Below are positions 1 to 10,322 of a DNA stretch of 64,000 bases, piece by piece; the stretch's first letter is position 1, and each line of letters opens with the position of its first letter. Position numbers and translations under genes: made by a program. The notes beneath the pieces were generated by a model. That model had not been told where the DNA came from. It saw only the letters and a program-made list of their open reading frames with translations, and made no database searches. The DNA comes from Punctularia strigosozonata HHB-11173 SS5 (taxonomy: Eukaryota > Basidiomycota > Agaricomycetes > Corticiales > Punctulariaceae), in the NCBI RefSeq assembly GCF_000264995.1, contig NW_006767439.1, positions 1,326,818-1,390,817 on the forward strand, given 5' to 3'.

Positions 1-3000
1 CGTGATATCCTCGAATGGTAAAGCTTTCAGTATTTTAACATCCGGAGGCAAAGACGGCTTACATTCCAGCTTAAATGAAGCCTTGCTTGATGAGTCCCTC
101 CGTAATTTCAGACGCCCTTCGTCTACGTCAATCACAGCTCCGTAATGCGTTAGGAAATCGTTTCCTATGATGATCTTCGTAGTACTCGCCGGGTTAACAT
201 AGAATTTGGCCGGATATTGGATTATGTGGCCTGCTAGATCAGTGAGCGCGATGTTGAGGGTGACAAAGGAGGTGATGAATGAATTGCCTCCTATGCCATT
301 CACTCTGATAGTCGAGCATGTCTGTAATCGAGTCGAAGGCGAATGTATCTTCAGAAATTCTTGGTCAATCATGCTAATTGACGAACCTGAGTCGATGCAT
401 CCCTTGAATACCCTGGATGTATCCTGTCCTTCAATAGAGATTAGTACGAAGGCTGGTGTCTTGTCTTCGTAAGTAATGTCCATTGGATCCGAAGCGACAG
501 TCATTTTTGCGTCCTGTGAATTCTCCAAAGCCATCTGGTCAGCCTGAATTCCATTTTCGGAGTGTTCTGGACGTTCACTGCCCTTTGTGGCTGCGTCTGA
601 TGCAATGCGAGCCTTGTTAGGTCTTCGTGAACGAGTAAGCTTGTAAATTGGATTGTTTGAGGACTGCTGGATGCGTGACGATTTTCGAGTGACCGGTTCA
701 GCTTGTAGAACTTCTACACAGTCTGCAAGGTTAGAGGTAGCATAGTGCTCGCTTTCCTCGGAATCGTACTGATTGTACACACCAACGGTGATATTATTCG
801 AAGCTGTTTGAGTTGAACCATCCTCCGTATTGGTTGTAGTGACGTTCGCTCGGGCGGGATAGTTGCGACCTTGGTTATTGTTCCTATAGTTATTATTTTG
901 AGGTCGCTGGTTTCCACTGTATCTGTCATTTCGTCGGAATGCGTTAGGATTTCGATTATCGTTACGAGGGCGATAATCTCTATTCTGACCTTGATCCTGT
1001 CGTGTATTCGTTCCTCTTGACGCTTGTACAGGTGTCGAATTCCTGCTATCCTGTCCCTGACTTCGGTTTTGAGTGTTCTGAGATGACGGCGTGAAAGATC
1101 TGTCGTTAGGATTGGAATTCGACGGTGTATTCGACTGGTACCCCCCTCTGTAAAAGGGTCTCGGTCCCCGAGACTGATTCGTATTTCTTTCAGCATCGGT
1201 GCGTGGCTTGTAGGGACGCAAATGACCATATTGAGCGATCAGACCGGGTTCTGCATCGATAACTAAACGCTTCCATTCAGTAATTGTCAAGTTCTTATTA
1301 AGAACTTGCCCGGTAGCCGTCTTGATGAGGGTTTGCATCGATTGAGGGATGCCGAGCATCATATCACTAATTAATCGTTGATCGTCAGCTCGTTCTCCCA
1401 GTACATACCGTTGTAATGATCGTCGGTCTGTATAGTATTCGGCGAAGCTTTCGTTGCGATACCACATGCGCTGCCGCAGCTCTTCCTCCTTGTGAGTCTC
1501 GAAGTTCGCTTTCCGGTATTCTGCACGAAGTGCGTCTTGCCAGTCTTGCCAGGTAACCAAGCGGCTGCGTTCAGCGTAAGATAGTGTAGTGAGCCACTTA
1601 CTAGCGTCTCCCTTAAGCAACAGAGCTATTATTCGGAGCAGAGCATCATCGTCAGCTCGAGCCAGATCCTTAATTGTACTTACTTGCTCGATCCATCGGT
1701 CAATGTCTTCGTCTTTCCCTCCAAATTTGGGGAAATCATTAGGCTTGAGCTTGACGCGGCCATCGTCCAGACCAGTAATAAACGAAGCAGATGTCGGCAT
1801 ATTAGTTGCTGGAGTAACAAGAGCTTGTCCTCGCGGCGTGCTAGTCAAATACGGCGTGAATGGCATGAAGCTCGGTGTCGCGGAGTTCGGCTGTCGTGCC
1901 GGCTCGTCGGCACCGCTTCGCCGAGTCGTCGGCTGTGACAGCGGCGCTGATTCCGTGTTGCCGATGGTGTCGGCACGGTGTGCCGGCTGATTCCCTAAGT
2001 TGGAGAATACTACGTGCGGTGAACTTCTATGCTGCTCCTCTTCTTCGCGCTGCGTTCTTTGTGTATCCGTCGGTACTGGCGGTTGACTGTGCTGTACTGT
2101 GCTGCTCTGGCTTTGTCTCTCAGTTTGGGAGGCTCGGATCTCGTCGATATCCTCGACTCTCGCGCAATTCTGCTGCAGATCTGCGAGAGCGTCTTTTACC
2201 TCCGACATTTCTTGACTGAGATGAGTCAGGCTTTCTCCGATGAAGCCGTTCATTTCAGCTTGATCGGCCCATCTTAGTGTTGCTTGGTCGGAGTCTTGGT
2301 CTCTCATGTCGCTCTGATGGTGTACTAACTGAGTCAATTGGTCAAGGTGAGTCGAAATTGTTGGAAGGATGCGAGTACAATCGCAGTGACAGTGCGTCTC
2401 GTTAACGCCGTAATATGTTCGCCCTATAGGATCCTCTACTTCCGCTATTGTAGAGTCATCGGACGATGGTGTTTCGACGCGATGTATGTGCGGATCGCGT
2501 TGGGACTCTGATACATTCGAAATATTGCTTGCTCGGTGTATTGGTACGTCCTCTTGTGTTCTATGGGTATCCTGATGTTGCTGAATAGTCGTTAGGATCC
2601 TGCTAGCGTCCTCGCGCGCTTCGATCGTCGTGAGGATGTGTCGATCTTGTCGAATTCGCAGTTCCTCGAGTTTTTCTCGTATGTCTCTCATTTCTTTTTC
2701 GTGTGCCTCTGGTGCTGAGTGGTATATCGTCGTAGGTCTTGCCGGCTTCTTCAAAAGCTTTCCTACATCCTCAGTAAGTGAATCGATCTTCTTGCTCATT
2801 GTTTCCACCGCTGATTCGATCTTTTGATTCTTTTCGAAGATATCTACTATAATATTCCTTAGGATCATTGAGAATGCGTGATTCGAATCGCGTGAGTTGT
2901 CGGGATGTAAGAGTCGTTCCATCTCACGTCTTGGTACCCTCAGATACGAGTAATCCGGCGATGGTGGAGCTGTATCAGGCCGTTGAAGGGGCGGCAGACC

Positions 3001-3162
3001 CGGAGGTCTCAAAGGAGGATCGGTCAGGGGCACAGTTCTATCCAGAGGCGTGCCAGAAATATGTGTTTGCTGTGATTGCGGCGCATCGTCCTCGCGATCT
3101 CGCGGCTCAGGTATGTCGAAGGATGTAAATCCGCGCTCAGAGCGGTTCTCAGTGTTTGACAT
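1..3162 (-). CDS. Gag-protease polyprotein of the Ty3/gypsy element (partial)
   Basis: The minus-strand ATG at 3162 opens a frame that stays open to position 1, about 1,050 codons. It starts with a proline-rich stretch, then a coiled-coil-like region and a retrotransposon capsid domain (around 1560-1380, with the tryptophan-rich WQDWQDAL motif and RMWYR). A long Asn/Arg/Gln-rich basic linker follows (about 1230-830). The aspartic protease active site DSGSS is at about 393-379. I see no CCHC zinc knuckle between capsid and protease; the basic linker may bind RNA instead. Polymerase and integrase regions would follow to the left of the window. Confidence 0.8.
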   Translation of the reverse strand, partial: MSNTENRSERGFTSFDIPEPRDREDDAPQSQQTHISGTPLDRTVPLTDPPLRPPGLPPLQRPDTAPPSPDYSYLRVPRREMERLLHPDNSRDSNHAFSMILRNIIVDIFEKNQKIESAVETMSKKIDSLTEDVGKLLKKPARPTTIYHSAPEAHEKEMRDIREKLEELRIRQDRHILTTIEAREDASRILTTIQQHQDTHRTQEDVPIHRASNISNVSESQRDPHIHRVETPSSDDSTIAEVEDPIGRTYYGVNETHCHCDCTRILPTISTHLDQLTQLVHHQSDMRDQDSDQATLRWADQAEMNGFIGESLTHLSQEMSEVKDALADLQQNCARVEDIDEIRASQTERQSQSSTVQHSQPPVPTDTQRTQREEEEQHRSSPHVVFSNLGNQPAHRADTIGNTESAPLSQPTTRRSGADEPARQPNSATPSFMPFTPYLTSTPRGQALVTPATNMPTSASFITGLDDGRVKLKPNDFPKFGGKDEDIDRWIEQVSTIKDLARADDDALLRIIALLLKGDASKWLTTLSYAERSRLVTWQDWQDALRAEYRKANFETHKEEELRQRMWYRNESFAEYYTDRRSLQRYVLGERADDQRLISDMMLGIPQSMQTLIKTATGQVLNKNLTITEWKRLVIDAEPGLIAQYGHLRPYKPRTDAERNTNQSRGPRPFYRGGYQSNTPSNSNPNDRSFTPSSQNTQNRSQGQDSRNSTPVQASRGTNTRQDQGQNRDYRPRNDNRNPNAFRRNDRYSGNQRPQNNNYRNNNQGRNYPARANVTTTNTEDGSTQTASNNITVGVYNQYDSEESEHYATSNLADCVEVLQAEPVTRKSSRIQQSSNNPIYKLTRSRRPNKARIASDAATKGSERPEHSENGIQADQMALENSQDAKMTVASDPMDITYEDKTPAFVLISIEGQDTSRVFKGCIDSGSSISMIDQEFLKIHSPSTRLQTCSTIRVNGIGGNSFITSFVTLNIALTDLAGHIIQYPAKFYVNPASTTKIIIGNDFLTHYGAVIDVDEGRLKLRRDSSSKASFKLECKPSLPPDVKILKALPFEDIT

Positions 3163-3287
3163 GTCGTATTGCTGATATTCAAAAGATGTTTTGATGTCTT
3201 CGGATCGAATCTCCCTCGGGACAGTTCGATGATGTGTTGCGCAAGTAAGTTTGAGTCCCGATCGACTGAACCAAGGTGGTCACCAAG

Positions 3288-3647
3288 TGTAACGGTAGCA
3301 GTAGATAGATAGATATCTAATCTAATGGATTACCGATAAGATAATCTTAAGGTTCTTGATCAGTCGGCGAGGCCTTTAGTTCGAGTAAGACGGTAGTTAA
3401 TTCAGTAAGTATTCAATCTATCTATAGATGCTTCATACAACGAAGCATGCAATAGATTCAATCGATTACTATCTAAGATATACACGGGAGCTCCGAGAGC
3501 TCGAGAGGCGCGCTAAGTGCCTATCTTATACTTGCGAGTATGAGTCAGGTGAGTCAGCGTATGCAGATGCGACGCTATCCTACGATAAGCTACGCTATTC
3601 GGGTGCGTTCTACACGATTCTACTTACTTCTACTCAGGTCTGTTACA
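3288..3647 (-). repeat. 5' long terminal repeat of the Ty3/gypsy element
   Basis: This 360 bp block starts TGTAAC and ends GTTACA on the plus strand, so its ends are inverted TGTTACA/TGTAACG-type termini with the canonical TG...CA. It directly abuts a TTGGTGACC-type sequence that would be the tRNA primer-binding site on the minus strand. It is AT-richer than the flanks and has many GATA/TATC-like short motifs. The partner LTR is outside the window, so the boundaries rest on the terminal inverted repeat and the adjacent primer site only. Confidence 0.7.
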
Positions 3648-4269
3648 CGGTACAAGGAGACTCCGCGCTTCGCGAGGGGCATCGACAGAAACCCTGGCCA
3701 TCGGCATTTCTCGTCATTCGAGGCCGACGGATCCAGCTGTGATGAAGAGCTTCCATATTCTCTGCCCTGATTCACCCGTACATATGGCCCGCCCGCCAGG
3801 AAGGTCTCTTTGCGAAGTAGGGGTTCCCCTGTCTCACTGCGATCACGAGCAAGCGATGATTGGGGTTCTCGTTGTGCTACCATCTCCGACTTGCGATTTG
3901 CTTGCGGAGGTCTCGGGCTTCGCGTGAGTTCCTCCATCCACCTCTTCGCCGTACGGCATCGCACCTTCTGCACTGCCGCAATAATGGAGATCGGGCGGCT
4001 CCACCTTAACACAGGCGCATCCGGCAGCATTTGAAGAGCGACCCGCGCAGAGTCGGTCCGATTCAGACGTTGACGCGCGCAAGGGCATTTATGCCCTTCG
4101 CGCGTTCCTGGGATATGCGAACGCGGTTGCTGCCAATAACCTTTTTAGCTTGATTGCATCGTCTCCCGACGTCTGCCGTGACTTCGGCTCCTGGACATCA
4201 AGCTGCACGTATGGGACGATGGGAATGCGGTCATTCCATACCGGACGGAAGACAGGGGCAGGTGCGCTT
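3648..4269. other. Intergenic stretch between LTR and lectin duplication; no gene seen
   Basis: No reading frame here looks coding. The only structure I see is a short palindrome at about 4073-4104, whose two arms read AAGGGCAT and ATGCCCTT and are flanked by CG-rich matching bases. It could form a hairpin but sits next to no recognised gene. Confidence 0.5.
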
Positions 4270-4871
4270 TGCATTCGATATTGGTAGTGCCGACATTTCC
4301 GCGTCAGTCGGAAGTTGGAAGAACGAGGTCTCCCTCCGGACTCACTATGGCCCTCGCCTTTCGTAGGAAAGACTCTGTGAACAGTATTCTCATTTCGTGG
4401 GGCTCTATTTGGCCAGAACATACATCAGAGACGTGTGCAACATAGTTCGTAGACTCTAGCGGAATTTCTGTGGTTTACCTTGCTGCGCCACATCCCACAC
4501 CCTCGCACGAGCTCACCACGTGACCCCCGTTCCCGAGACTCGTTCTCCTTTCTGTCGCATCCGACTCGGGACCTCCGCCAAGTCCTAATAGCCTTGTATC
4601 ACATTCTCCGCACCCATCTGGCAAAATCACCGTGATCGTACATAACGATGACCTCAGGCCCCACATTCTGCGACATCCGCCTCGAGCCTTCCAAAGACCC
4701 AGAGCGCTACGAGAGCGTCCTGCATGGTCCGAGATCGAGTTCATACGGAGACCGGATCATCTGATGCCCCCTGATCTTCAGCGCGCAGCTGCATTTCCCT
4801 ACGCCGTCAGAACAGGCCGTTGGCGGTGGAGACGCCAGCAGCCCCTTGAACTACTCACGGCGTTCGAATGG

Positions 4872-4879
4872 TATATAAG
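4872..4879 (+). promoter_or_regulatory. TATA box of left lectin gene
   Basis: TATATAAG lies about 96 bp upstream of the ATG at 4968. The duplicate gene has TATATAAAG at the matching place (8094), so the site is retained in both copies. Confidence 0.6.
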
Positions 4880-4967
4880 GCATGAGGAATCATCCTTGGT
4901 GACCCCGTCGCTCTGGTGAAACTTCATCAAGTCGCTTCAGTTTCTCCCCGCGCTCTTCTTAGCAACG

Positions 4968-6446
4968 ATGTCGATGCGCACGGTTCTCGCGTTCCTCTCG
5001 GCCCTCCCGCTCCTCTCCCAGGCCAGTCCGGCTCTTCGCCGTGCCGACTCGGTCTTGATTCACCCTGACGGGTTCGTTTTCCTATTCTGCTCGTGTCTTT
5101 TCAGGATAACTGACCGATTTGCAGGGATACTTCTAAAGTACGGCGCGAAACGACCCGGGTTGTTTGGCATTCCCCATGCTTATTGGATGTGACAGTGCTT
5201 GGGCGTCAGCGGCCCCAACAATGACGCTCCGACAGAGATCTTGGACTGTCACAACTTGCGACTAGGGCAGTACGTCCGGTGGGAAATCGCTGAAGGCGAC
5301 AACCTCTCCGTCCAGCTCGCCGGCACGAACCTCTGCTTGGACGCTGGAACCAGTTAGTGAAATCTCGCGTGGTTCAGTAAAAATGAAGCATGCTCATTCT
5401 CGCCCAAGACCCTCACAATAACGGTCCCGCCAAGGTTTATCAATGCTACCCCGGGCTGATTCAGCAGCAGTATGTTACAGCCCTTCGCATCTTTCATACT
5501 CGGCTGACTCCAATTCGTAGCTGGTACTACACTGGTGAATTTCCAATGCGTAAATTTTTAGAGCAAGACGTTCCTCATGTTCTTCCACAGCCGATGAGCG
5601 CATTGCCATCACCGGAGGCAATCAGTGCCTCGACCAGACCAACGGCAACGGCGCCCCGCAGACTTATAAAGTACGCTCACTTTAAATCGTCACTTGATAT
5701 CCCGCTGAGCTCGTCCACCACTGCAGTGCACGACCGGCAACACCAACCAGATTTGGAGCGTATCTGATGCCGGTCCGGGCCCGACCACCACCCTCTCGTC
5801 GACCACCTCCAGCACGCCCACGACCACGACGACGTCCCCGACATCGACGTCGACGTTCACTGCCCCGAGCAACGGAACGCAGCTCTACTTCAACGGCAAC
5901 ACGCAGCAGTGTCTCTCCGTCACCAATGGCTATGCCGCTAAAGGAACTACAGTAGCTCTGTACGTCTCCCTTTGCTTCCGCTCCAGCTTACCTCTACCCT
6001 CTCGCTCACGCAATCCCCAATAGCGTCTCTTGCTTCGGCGCCACCGACCCGGCCATCGGCTTCCAGCTCTGGACGCTCACCCGCAACGCGCAGACCCAGA
6101 TCGTACTCACCCTTCCCCAACACGGGAAAACTTACTGCCTCACCTACAGCAAGCAGCAGAACGGTGGCACGGCGTACATCTCGCCTTGCGATTCGAACAA
6201 CCCACATCAGACATTCTGGTACACGGAGGACAACCACGTATCGCTCTATAACGGCAACCAATGCCTCGACGTTGTCTCGGGTTCCGGGCCTAGGTCGCAG
6301 AAGCCGTACGGTACCTTGCAGGATGTGCAGACGTGGGCTTGCTCCGGCACGGACAAGCAACAGGTGTGTTGTCTCTCTTCCGGAATGGCACAATGATCGC
6401 TGATTTGACCCGTACGCAGATCTGGACGAGCTCGATCGGTCTCTGA
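4968..6446 (+). CDS. Secreted protein with two ricin-B-type beta-trefoil lectin domains, left copy
   Basis: Nine exons (4968-5071, 5125-5137, 5196-5352, 5409-5469, 5521-5534, 5591-5670, 5727-5959, 6024-6363, 6420-6446) give 342 residues. An N-terminal signal peptide (MSMRTVLAFLSALPLLSQAS) is followed by a first trefoil region with repeated CLD motifs (LCLDAGT, QCLDQTN) and NQIW. A threonine/serine-rich linker comes next, then a second trefoil with QCLSV, FQLW, QTFW, QCLDV and QQIW. These QxW repeats and paired CLD motifs are typical of ricin-B/CBM13 folds, which bind galactose- or xylan-type sugars. No catalytic domain is present, so it is probably an extracellular carbohydrate-binding protein. 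The exon structure matches its duplicate exactly apart from one codon in the linker exon. An alternative start is the ATG two codons later. Confidence 0.85.
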
Positions 6447-7504
6447 TTTAACCTTCTACGCTTTGGATGTTTGCATTCGTGCCATGGACTGTTCGCCTCG
6501 TTCTGACTCCGGACATGAATCGGACATTCGATGTTTCAGCTACAACAATGTTTACCGCGCCTTGTAATGTTTTGCCAAAACCTTGCCATCCTGTACTGTA
6601 TCCTTTCGTTCGCAACACAAATAACCATCGTTTTTGCCGCAGCGTTCGATATGTTTCTAACTTACTGATTTCTATTCACTACCTTCAGATGACAATGCGA
6701 TGGCGGATGACGCACTACGCATGAAGGGGGAAAGACTGAACGACTTCCGCAGCGAGCGCTTCTTGAATCCAACCCGTGCGGCAAACATGCTTAAAAGCTT
6801 CGATGTCGATGCACTCGAGATCAAGGATCCCGACAACGAGTGTTCGAAGTAGCGAAGACGCAGACTCAGACGGCGCGTCCCGACCCCGACCTACTTACTT
6901 ACCTCCCTCGGCCCCGTCTGGCATCGCGGCTGCGTGCGCCAACAACACTATGCAACAGCAACGGCTCACAGATACTTCGTGCATGACCTTCAGCTCGACG
7001 TTCTCGAGCTGATTTCATCCATTGCCTTGTTTCTGGGTGACGATTCCTGAATGCGGGGACATGAAGACCAGGTCATCCGGCATCCAATGAACCGTTCGCT
7101 GCCTCTCGAGGAACTCTGCCTGAAGGCAGAGCGCTAGCATGCGAAGGCCCGGTGCTGCCTAAATGCATGCACCAGATGAGGGTGATGCAATTCCTGACAT
7201 ACTTAGCAAAAGCTGGAGTTCGAGGAGGGTAGATTCAGCGCCTCGGTGAATTAGACGAAGCCACGTTGGAGAAGGTGCGCAGCAATACGCATATGTACGA
7301 TCTTCTTAATGAAGATATACGCACTACTGTCATACAGTTCTCGAATATCCTCCAGGAAAGGGACCGCGATCCAGCTTCGAATCTGGAAAATAGGCTTCAG
7401 GTTACGTGACCCATGTGGAAAGATTTCCTCCATTACGACGTCAGCCCGCAGCCGAGGGCCCGCGACCAGCACTTCTTGTCGGTAACAAGGTCTTGCTGCT
7501 CTTC
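6447..7504 (+). pseudogene. Spacer between lectin copies with a possible gene relic
   Basis: After the 3' flank of the left lectin gene, the plus strand has two stretches that read like protein without forming a gene. One lies at about 6690-6852 and contains DFRSERFLNPTRAANML, ending in a stop. The other is at about 7230-7420 and contains TLEKVRSNTHMYDLLNEDI, also ending in a stop. No start, splice sites or join links them convincingly. I do not recognise the parent family. It may be the remains of a host gene cut by the duplication, or chance. Confidence 0.3.
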
Positions 7505-8093
7505 GCATTCGATATTGGAGGTGGTGACATCTCCCCGCGAGTCGGAAGAATGAGGTCTCCTCGATGGACTCCCTAGGCCCCTCGCGCTTTCAAGAAGGAG
7601 AAAACTCTTTCATCTCACCTCATTGGCTCTGTTTGGCCTGAACATACATCAGAGACGTGTGCACCGTAGTTCGTAGACTCTAGCGGAACTTGTCTGTATT
7701 TTACCTTTTCAAATTCCACCCGTGCTGCGCCACATCACAGCCTCCGGACGAGATCACCACGTGGGGCTCCCCGTCCCCGACCGCGAGACGTTCTCCTTTT
7801 TGTCGCAAACTTCGGGGTATGTGGGCCGTTCCTACACCCTTAATCCACCACCACCACCATCCGGCAAGCAACCGTGATTGAACATAACGATGACCTCAGG
7901 CCCCGCGTTCTGCGGCATCCTCCCAAGGACCGAGAGCGTTACGAGAGCGTCCCGAGGCCGAGTTCATAAGGAGACCGGATCATCTGATGCCTCCTGATCT
8001 TTAGCGCGCAGCTGCATTTCGCTACGCGGTCAGAACAGACCGTCCGCGATGCAGAAGCCTTCGTCCCTTGAACTTCCGAGGGCGTTCATATGA

Positions 8094-8102
8094 TATATAA
8101 AG
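8094..8102 (+). promoter_or_regulatory. TATA box of right lectin gene
   Basis: TATATAAAG lies about 97 bp upstream of the ATG at 8191, matching the site at 4872 in the left copy. Confidence 0.6.
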
Positions 8103-8190
8103 CAGGGGACGTCGTGTTTGGTGCTAGCTCGTCGTTCTGGTGAACCTCATCAAGTCGATTATCTCTCTCCCCGCGCTCTTCTTAGCAACG

Positions 8191-9671
8191 ATGTTGATGC
8201 GCACGGTCCTGGCGTTCCTCTCGGTCCTCCCCCTCCTCTCCCAAGCCAGCCCGGCTCTTCGCCGTGCCGACGCGGTGTTGATTCACCCCAACGGGTTCGT
8301 GTTCCTGTTCAGCTCGTGCTCTGTCAGTAGAACTAATTAACCAATCCGCAGAGATACTACCAAGGTGCCTCACGAGTTATCTGATAAATCCCTATACTTA
8401 TTGGCTTTATAGTGCTTGGGTGTCACCGGCCCCCAAAACGACGCTCCGACGGAGATCTTGGACTGCCTCAACTTGCGCATTGGGCAGTACGTCCGGTGGG
8501 AAATCGCTGAAGGCGACAACCTCTCCGTTCAGCTCGCCGGCACGAATTTCTGCTTGGACGCCGGAACCAGTAAGTCAATATTGCATGGTCAATGATGATG
8601 AAGCATGCTAAATCTGGCATCCAGATCCCCACAACAACGGTCCCGCTAAAGTTTACCAATGCTTCCCTGGTCTGACCCAGCAACAGTATGTTGAAACCGT
8701 TTGCGTCTCTCCTTATACTCAACTGACTTGCATTTTTACAGCTGGTACTATACTGGTGAGAATCCCATTGAGCGCATTTCGTTCAGCTGGACGAATCTGA
8801 CAACACGGCATAGCTGATGAGCGCATTGCCATCACTGGCGGCAACCAATGCCTCGACCAGACCAACGGCAACGGCGCCCCGCAAACTTATCAAGTACGCT
8901 CACTTTAAATCGTTACTTGATATCCCGCTGACCTCGTCCACTACTGCAGTGCACGACCGGCAACACGAACCAGGTCTGGGGCGTGTCAGATGCTGGCCCA
9001 GGCCCCACCACCACTCTCTCGTCGACGACATCCACTACGCCCACGAGCACAACGACGTCCCCGACATCGACGGCAACGTTTTTCTACGCCCCGAGCAACG
9101 GCACCCAGCTCAACTTCAACGGCAACACGCGACAATGCCTATCGGTCACCAACGGCTACGCTGCCACCGGAACCGCGGTAGCTCTGTACGTAACCCCTCT
9201 TCAAGTTTCATTGAACAGATCGCTGACGCGAATTTTTGGCATCTGTAGCGTCACTTGCTTCGGCGCCACCGACCCGGCCATCGGCTTCCAGCTCTGGACG
9301 CTCACCCGCAACGCGCCGACCCAGATCGTGCTCACCCTCCCTCAACACGGGACTAGCTACTGCCTGACCTATGGCACGCAGCAGAACGGCGGCGGCGCCT
9401 TCGTCTCCCCTTGCGAGTCCAATAATGCGCAGCAGACATTCTGGTACACGGAGGACAACCACGTCTCGCTCTACAACGGCGACCAGTGCCTCGACGTCGT
9501 GGCGGGATCCCAGCCGACGTCGCAAAAACCGTACGGCACGCTGCAGAACGTGCAGACGTGGGCGTGCTCCGGCACGGACAAGCAACAGGTGTGTTCTCTC
9601 TCTTTTGGAATCGCAGGATCGTCGCTGATTTGACGCGTATGCAGATCTGGACGAGCTCGATCGCTCTCTGA
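8191..9671 (+). CDS. Secreted protein with two ricin-B-type beta-trefoil lectin domains, right copy
   Basis: Nine exons (8191-8294, 8352-8364, 8413-8569, 8625-8685, 8742-8755, 8814-8893, 8950-9185, 9249-9588, 9645-9671) give 343 residues. The layout is that of its neighbour at 4968: signal peptide (MLMRTVLAFLSVLPLLSQAS), first trefoil, Thr/Ser linker, second trefoil ending QQIWTSSIAL. All splice sites are conserved with the left copy, including a 13-nt and a 14-nt exon. Differences are mostly conservative substitutions plus one extra linker codon. Both copies look functional. The expected role is sugar binding outside the cell, for example on cell-wall glycans; the ligand cannot be told from sequence. 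I see no frameshift or missing QxW motif. Confidence 0.85.
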
Positions 9672-9956
9672 TTCGAGCTTCTACGCTTTGGATAATTGCA
9701 TTCGTGCCATGGACTTTTCTGTCTTCGGACATGGATCGGACATTCGATGTTTTAGCCCACAACAATGTTTACCGCACCTTGTAATCCTTTGCCTCGACAC
9801 GAGCCTTGCCGTCCTGTATTGTATTCTTCCGTTCGCAACACAAATAATCATCGCTTTTGCCGCAACGTTCGGTATGTTTCTACATTGCTGGGTAATGTAT
9901 CCACTACCTTCAGATGACAATGCGATGGGGGATGACTTACCCTCTTTGACGGTGAA

Positions 9957-10078
9957 TAGAGACGTTCTGTTCCAATAATTATCGGAAAACCCAATACTTC
10001 CCACCCGCAAACTCCCTAGGTCCCGGCCCGAATCTCAATACCGAATCTCAATGATTATTGGGAAACAGAACGTCTCTA
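9957..10078. mobile_element. Small MITE-like palindrome with TA ends
   Basis: A 122 bp segment begins with TAGAGACGTTCTGTT and ends with its exact reverse complement. A further imperfect inverted match follows inside (CCAATAATTAT against ATTATTGGG). The outermost TA pairs could be the TA target duplication of a Tc1/mariner-type non-autonomous element. It encodes nothing. It lies between the end of the lectin duplication and the first F-box gene. Confidence 0.55.
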
Positions 10079-10322
10079 ATGCGTTTCTGGATGAAGGGAT
10101 ATCGATGGTCGCCATGGGAGCGAGAGCCTCGTGCTATGCGGAGCTCTTATAATCTACGCATCGCTGCTGCAACATGGATCCTCGATATCGATATCCCATT
10201 GAGCGAGGCTATTGACTACCCTCGTCATGTACCACGTTCGGCTGTTCCGCTACCAGGACCTCGTCGGCAATCTACCTACCTACCTACCACAGCTACAAAA
10301 GTCGCAGAGCCCGGACACGAAG

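Larger units (their letters stand above)
1..3647 (-). mobile_element. Ty3/gypsy LTR retrotransposon, 5' part, runs off the left edge
   Basis: Reading the minus strand, the visible part runs LTR (3647-3288), putative primer-binding site (about 3287-3271), a short leader, then one long Gag-protease reading frame from 3162 to the window edge. Reverse transcriptase, RNase H, integrase and the other LTR lie outside the window. The family call rests on the capsid-like Gag region and the retropepsin Asp-Ser-Gly motif in the same frame, as in fungal Ty3/gypsy elements. The visible part looks whole, which suggests a fairly recent insertion. No target-site duplication can be checked because only one end is present. 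Confidence 0.85.
4270..6711 (+). repeat. Left copy of a 2.4 kb tandem duplication (lectin locus)
   Basis: This block is repeated at 7505-9936, with 793 bp of unrelated sequence between the copies. Similarity begins near GCATTCGATATTGG (4271 and 7505) and ends at GCGATGG.GGATGAC (6711 and 9936). It covers about 700 bp of 5' flank, the whole lectin gene and about 265 bp of 3' flank. Exons are more alike than introns and flanks, so both copies have been under selection since the duplication. Confidence 0.85.
7505..9936 (+). repeat. Right copy of the 2.4 kb tandem duplication (lectin locus)
   Basis: This is the partner of 4270-6711 in direct orientation; the offset is about 3.2 kb throughout. 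Its right end stops about 20 bp before the MITE-like palindrome at 9957. Confidence 0.85.

Noticed and set aside
714-1229. 171-codon minus-strand frame
   Set aside because: It overlaps the long Gag-protease frame in another phase and has no domain; a shadow.
9208-9765. 185-codon minus-strand frame
   Set aside because: Antisense to the last exons of the right lectin gene, whose plus-strand exon model is secure.
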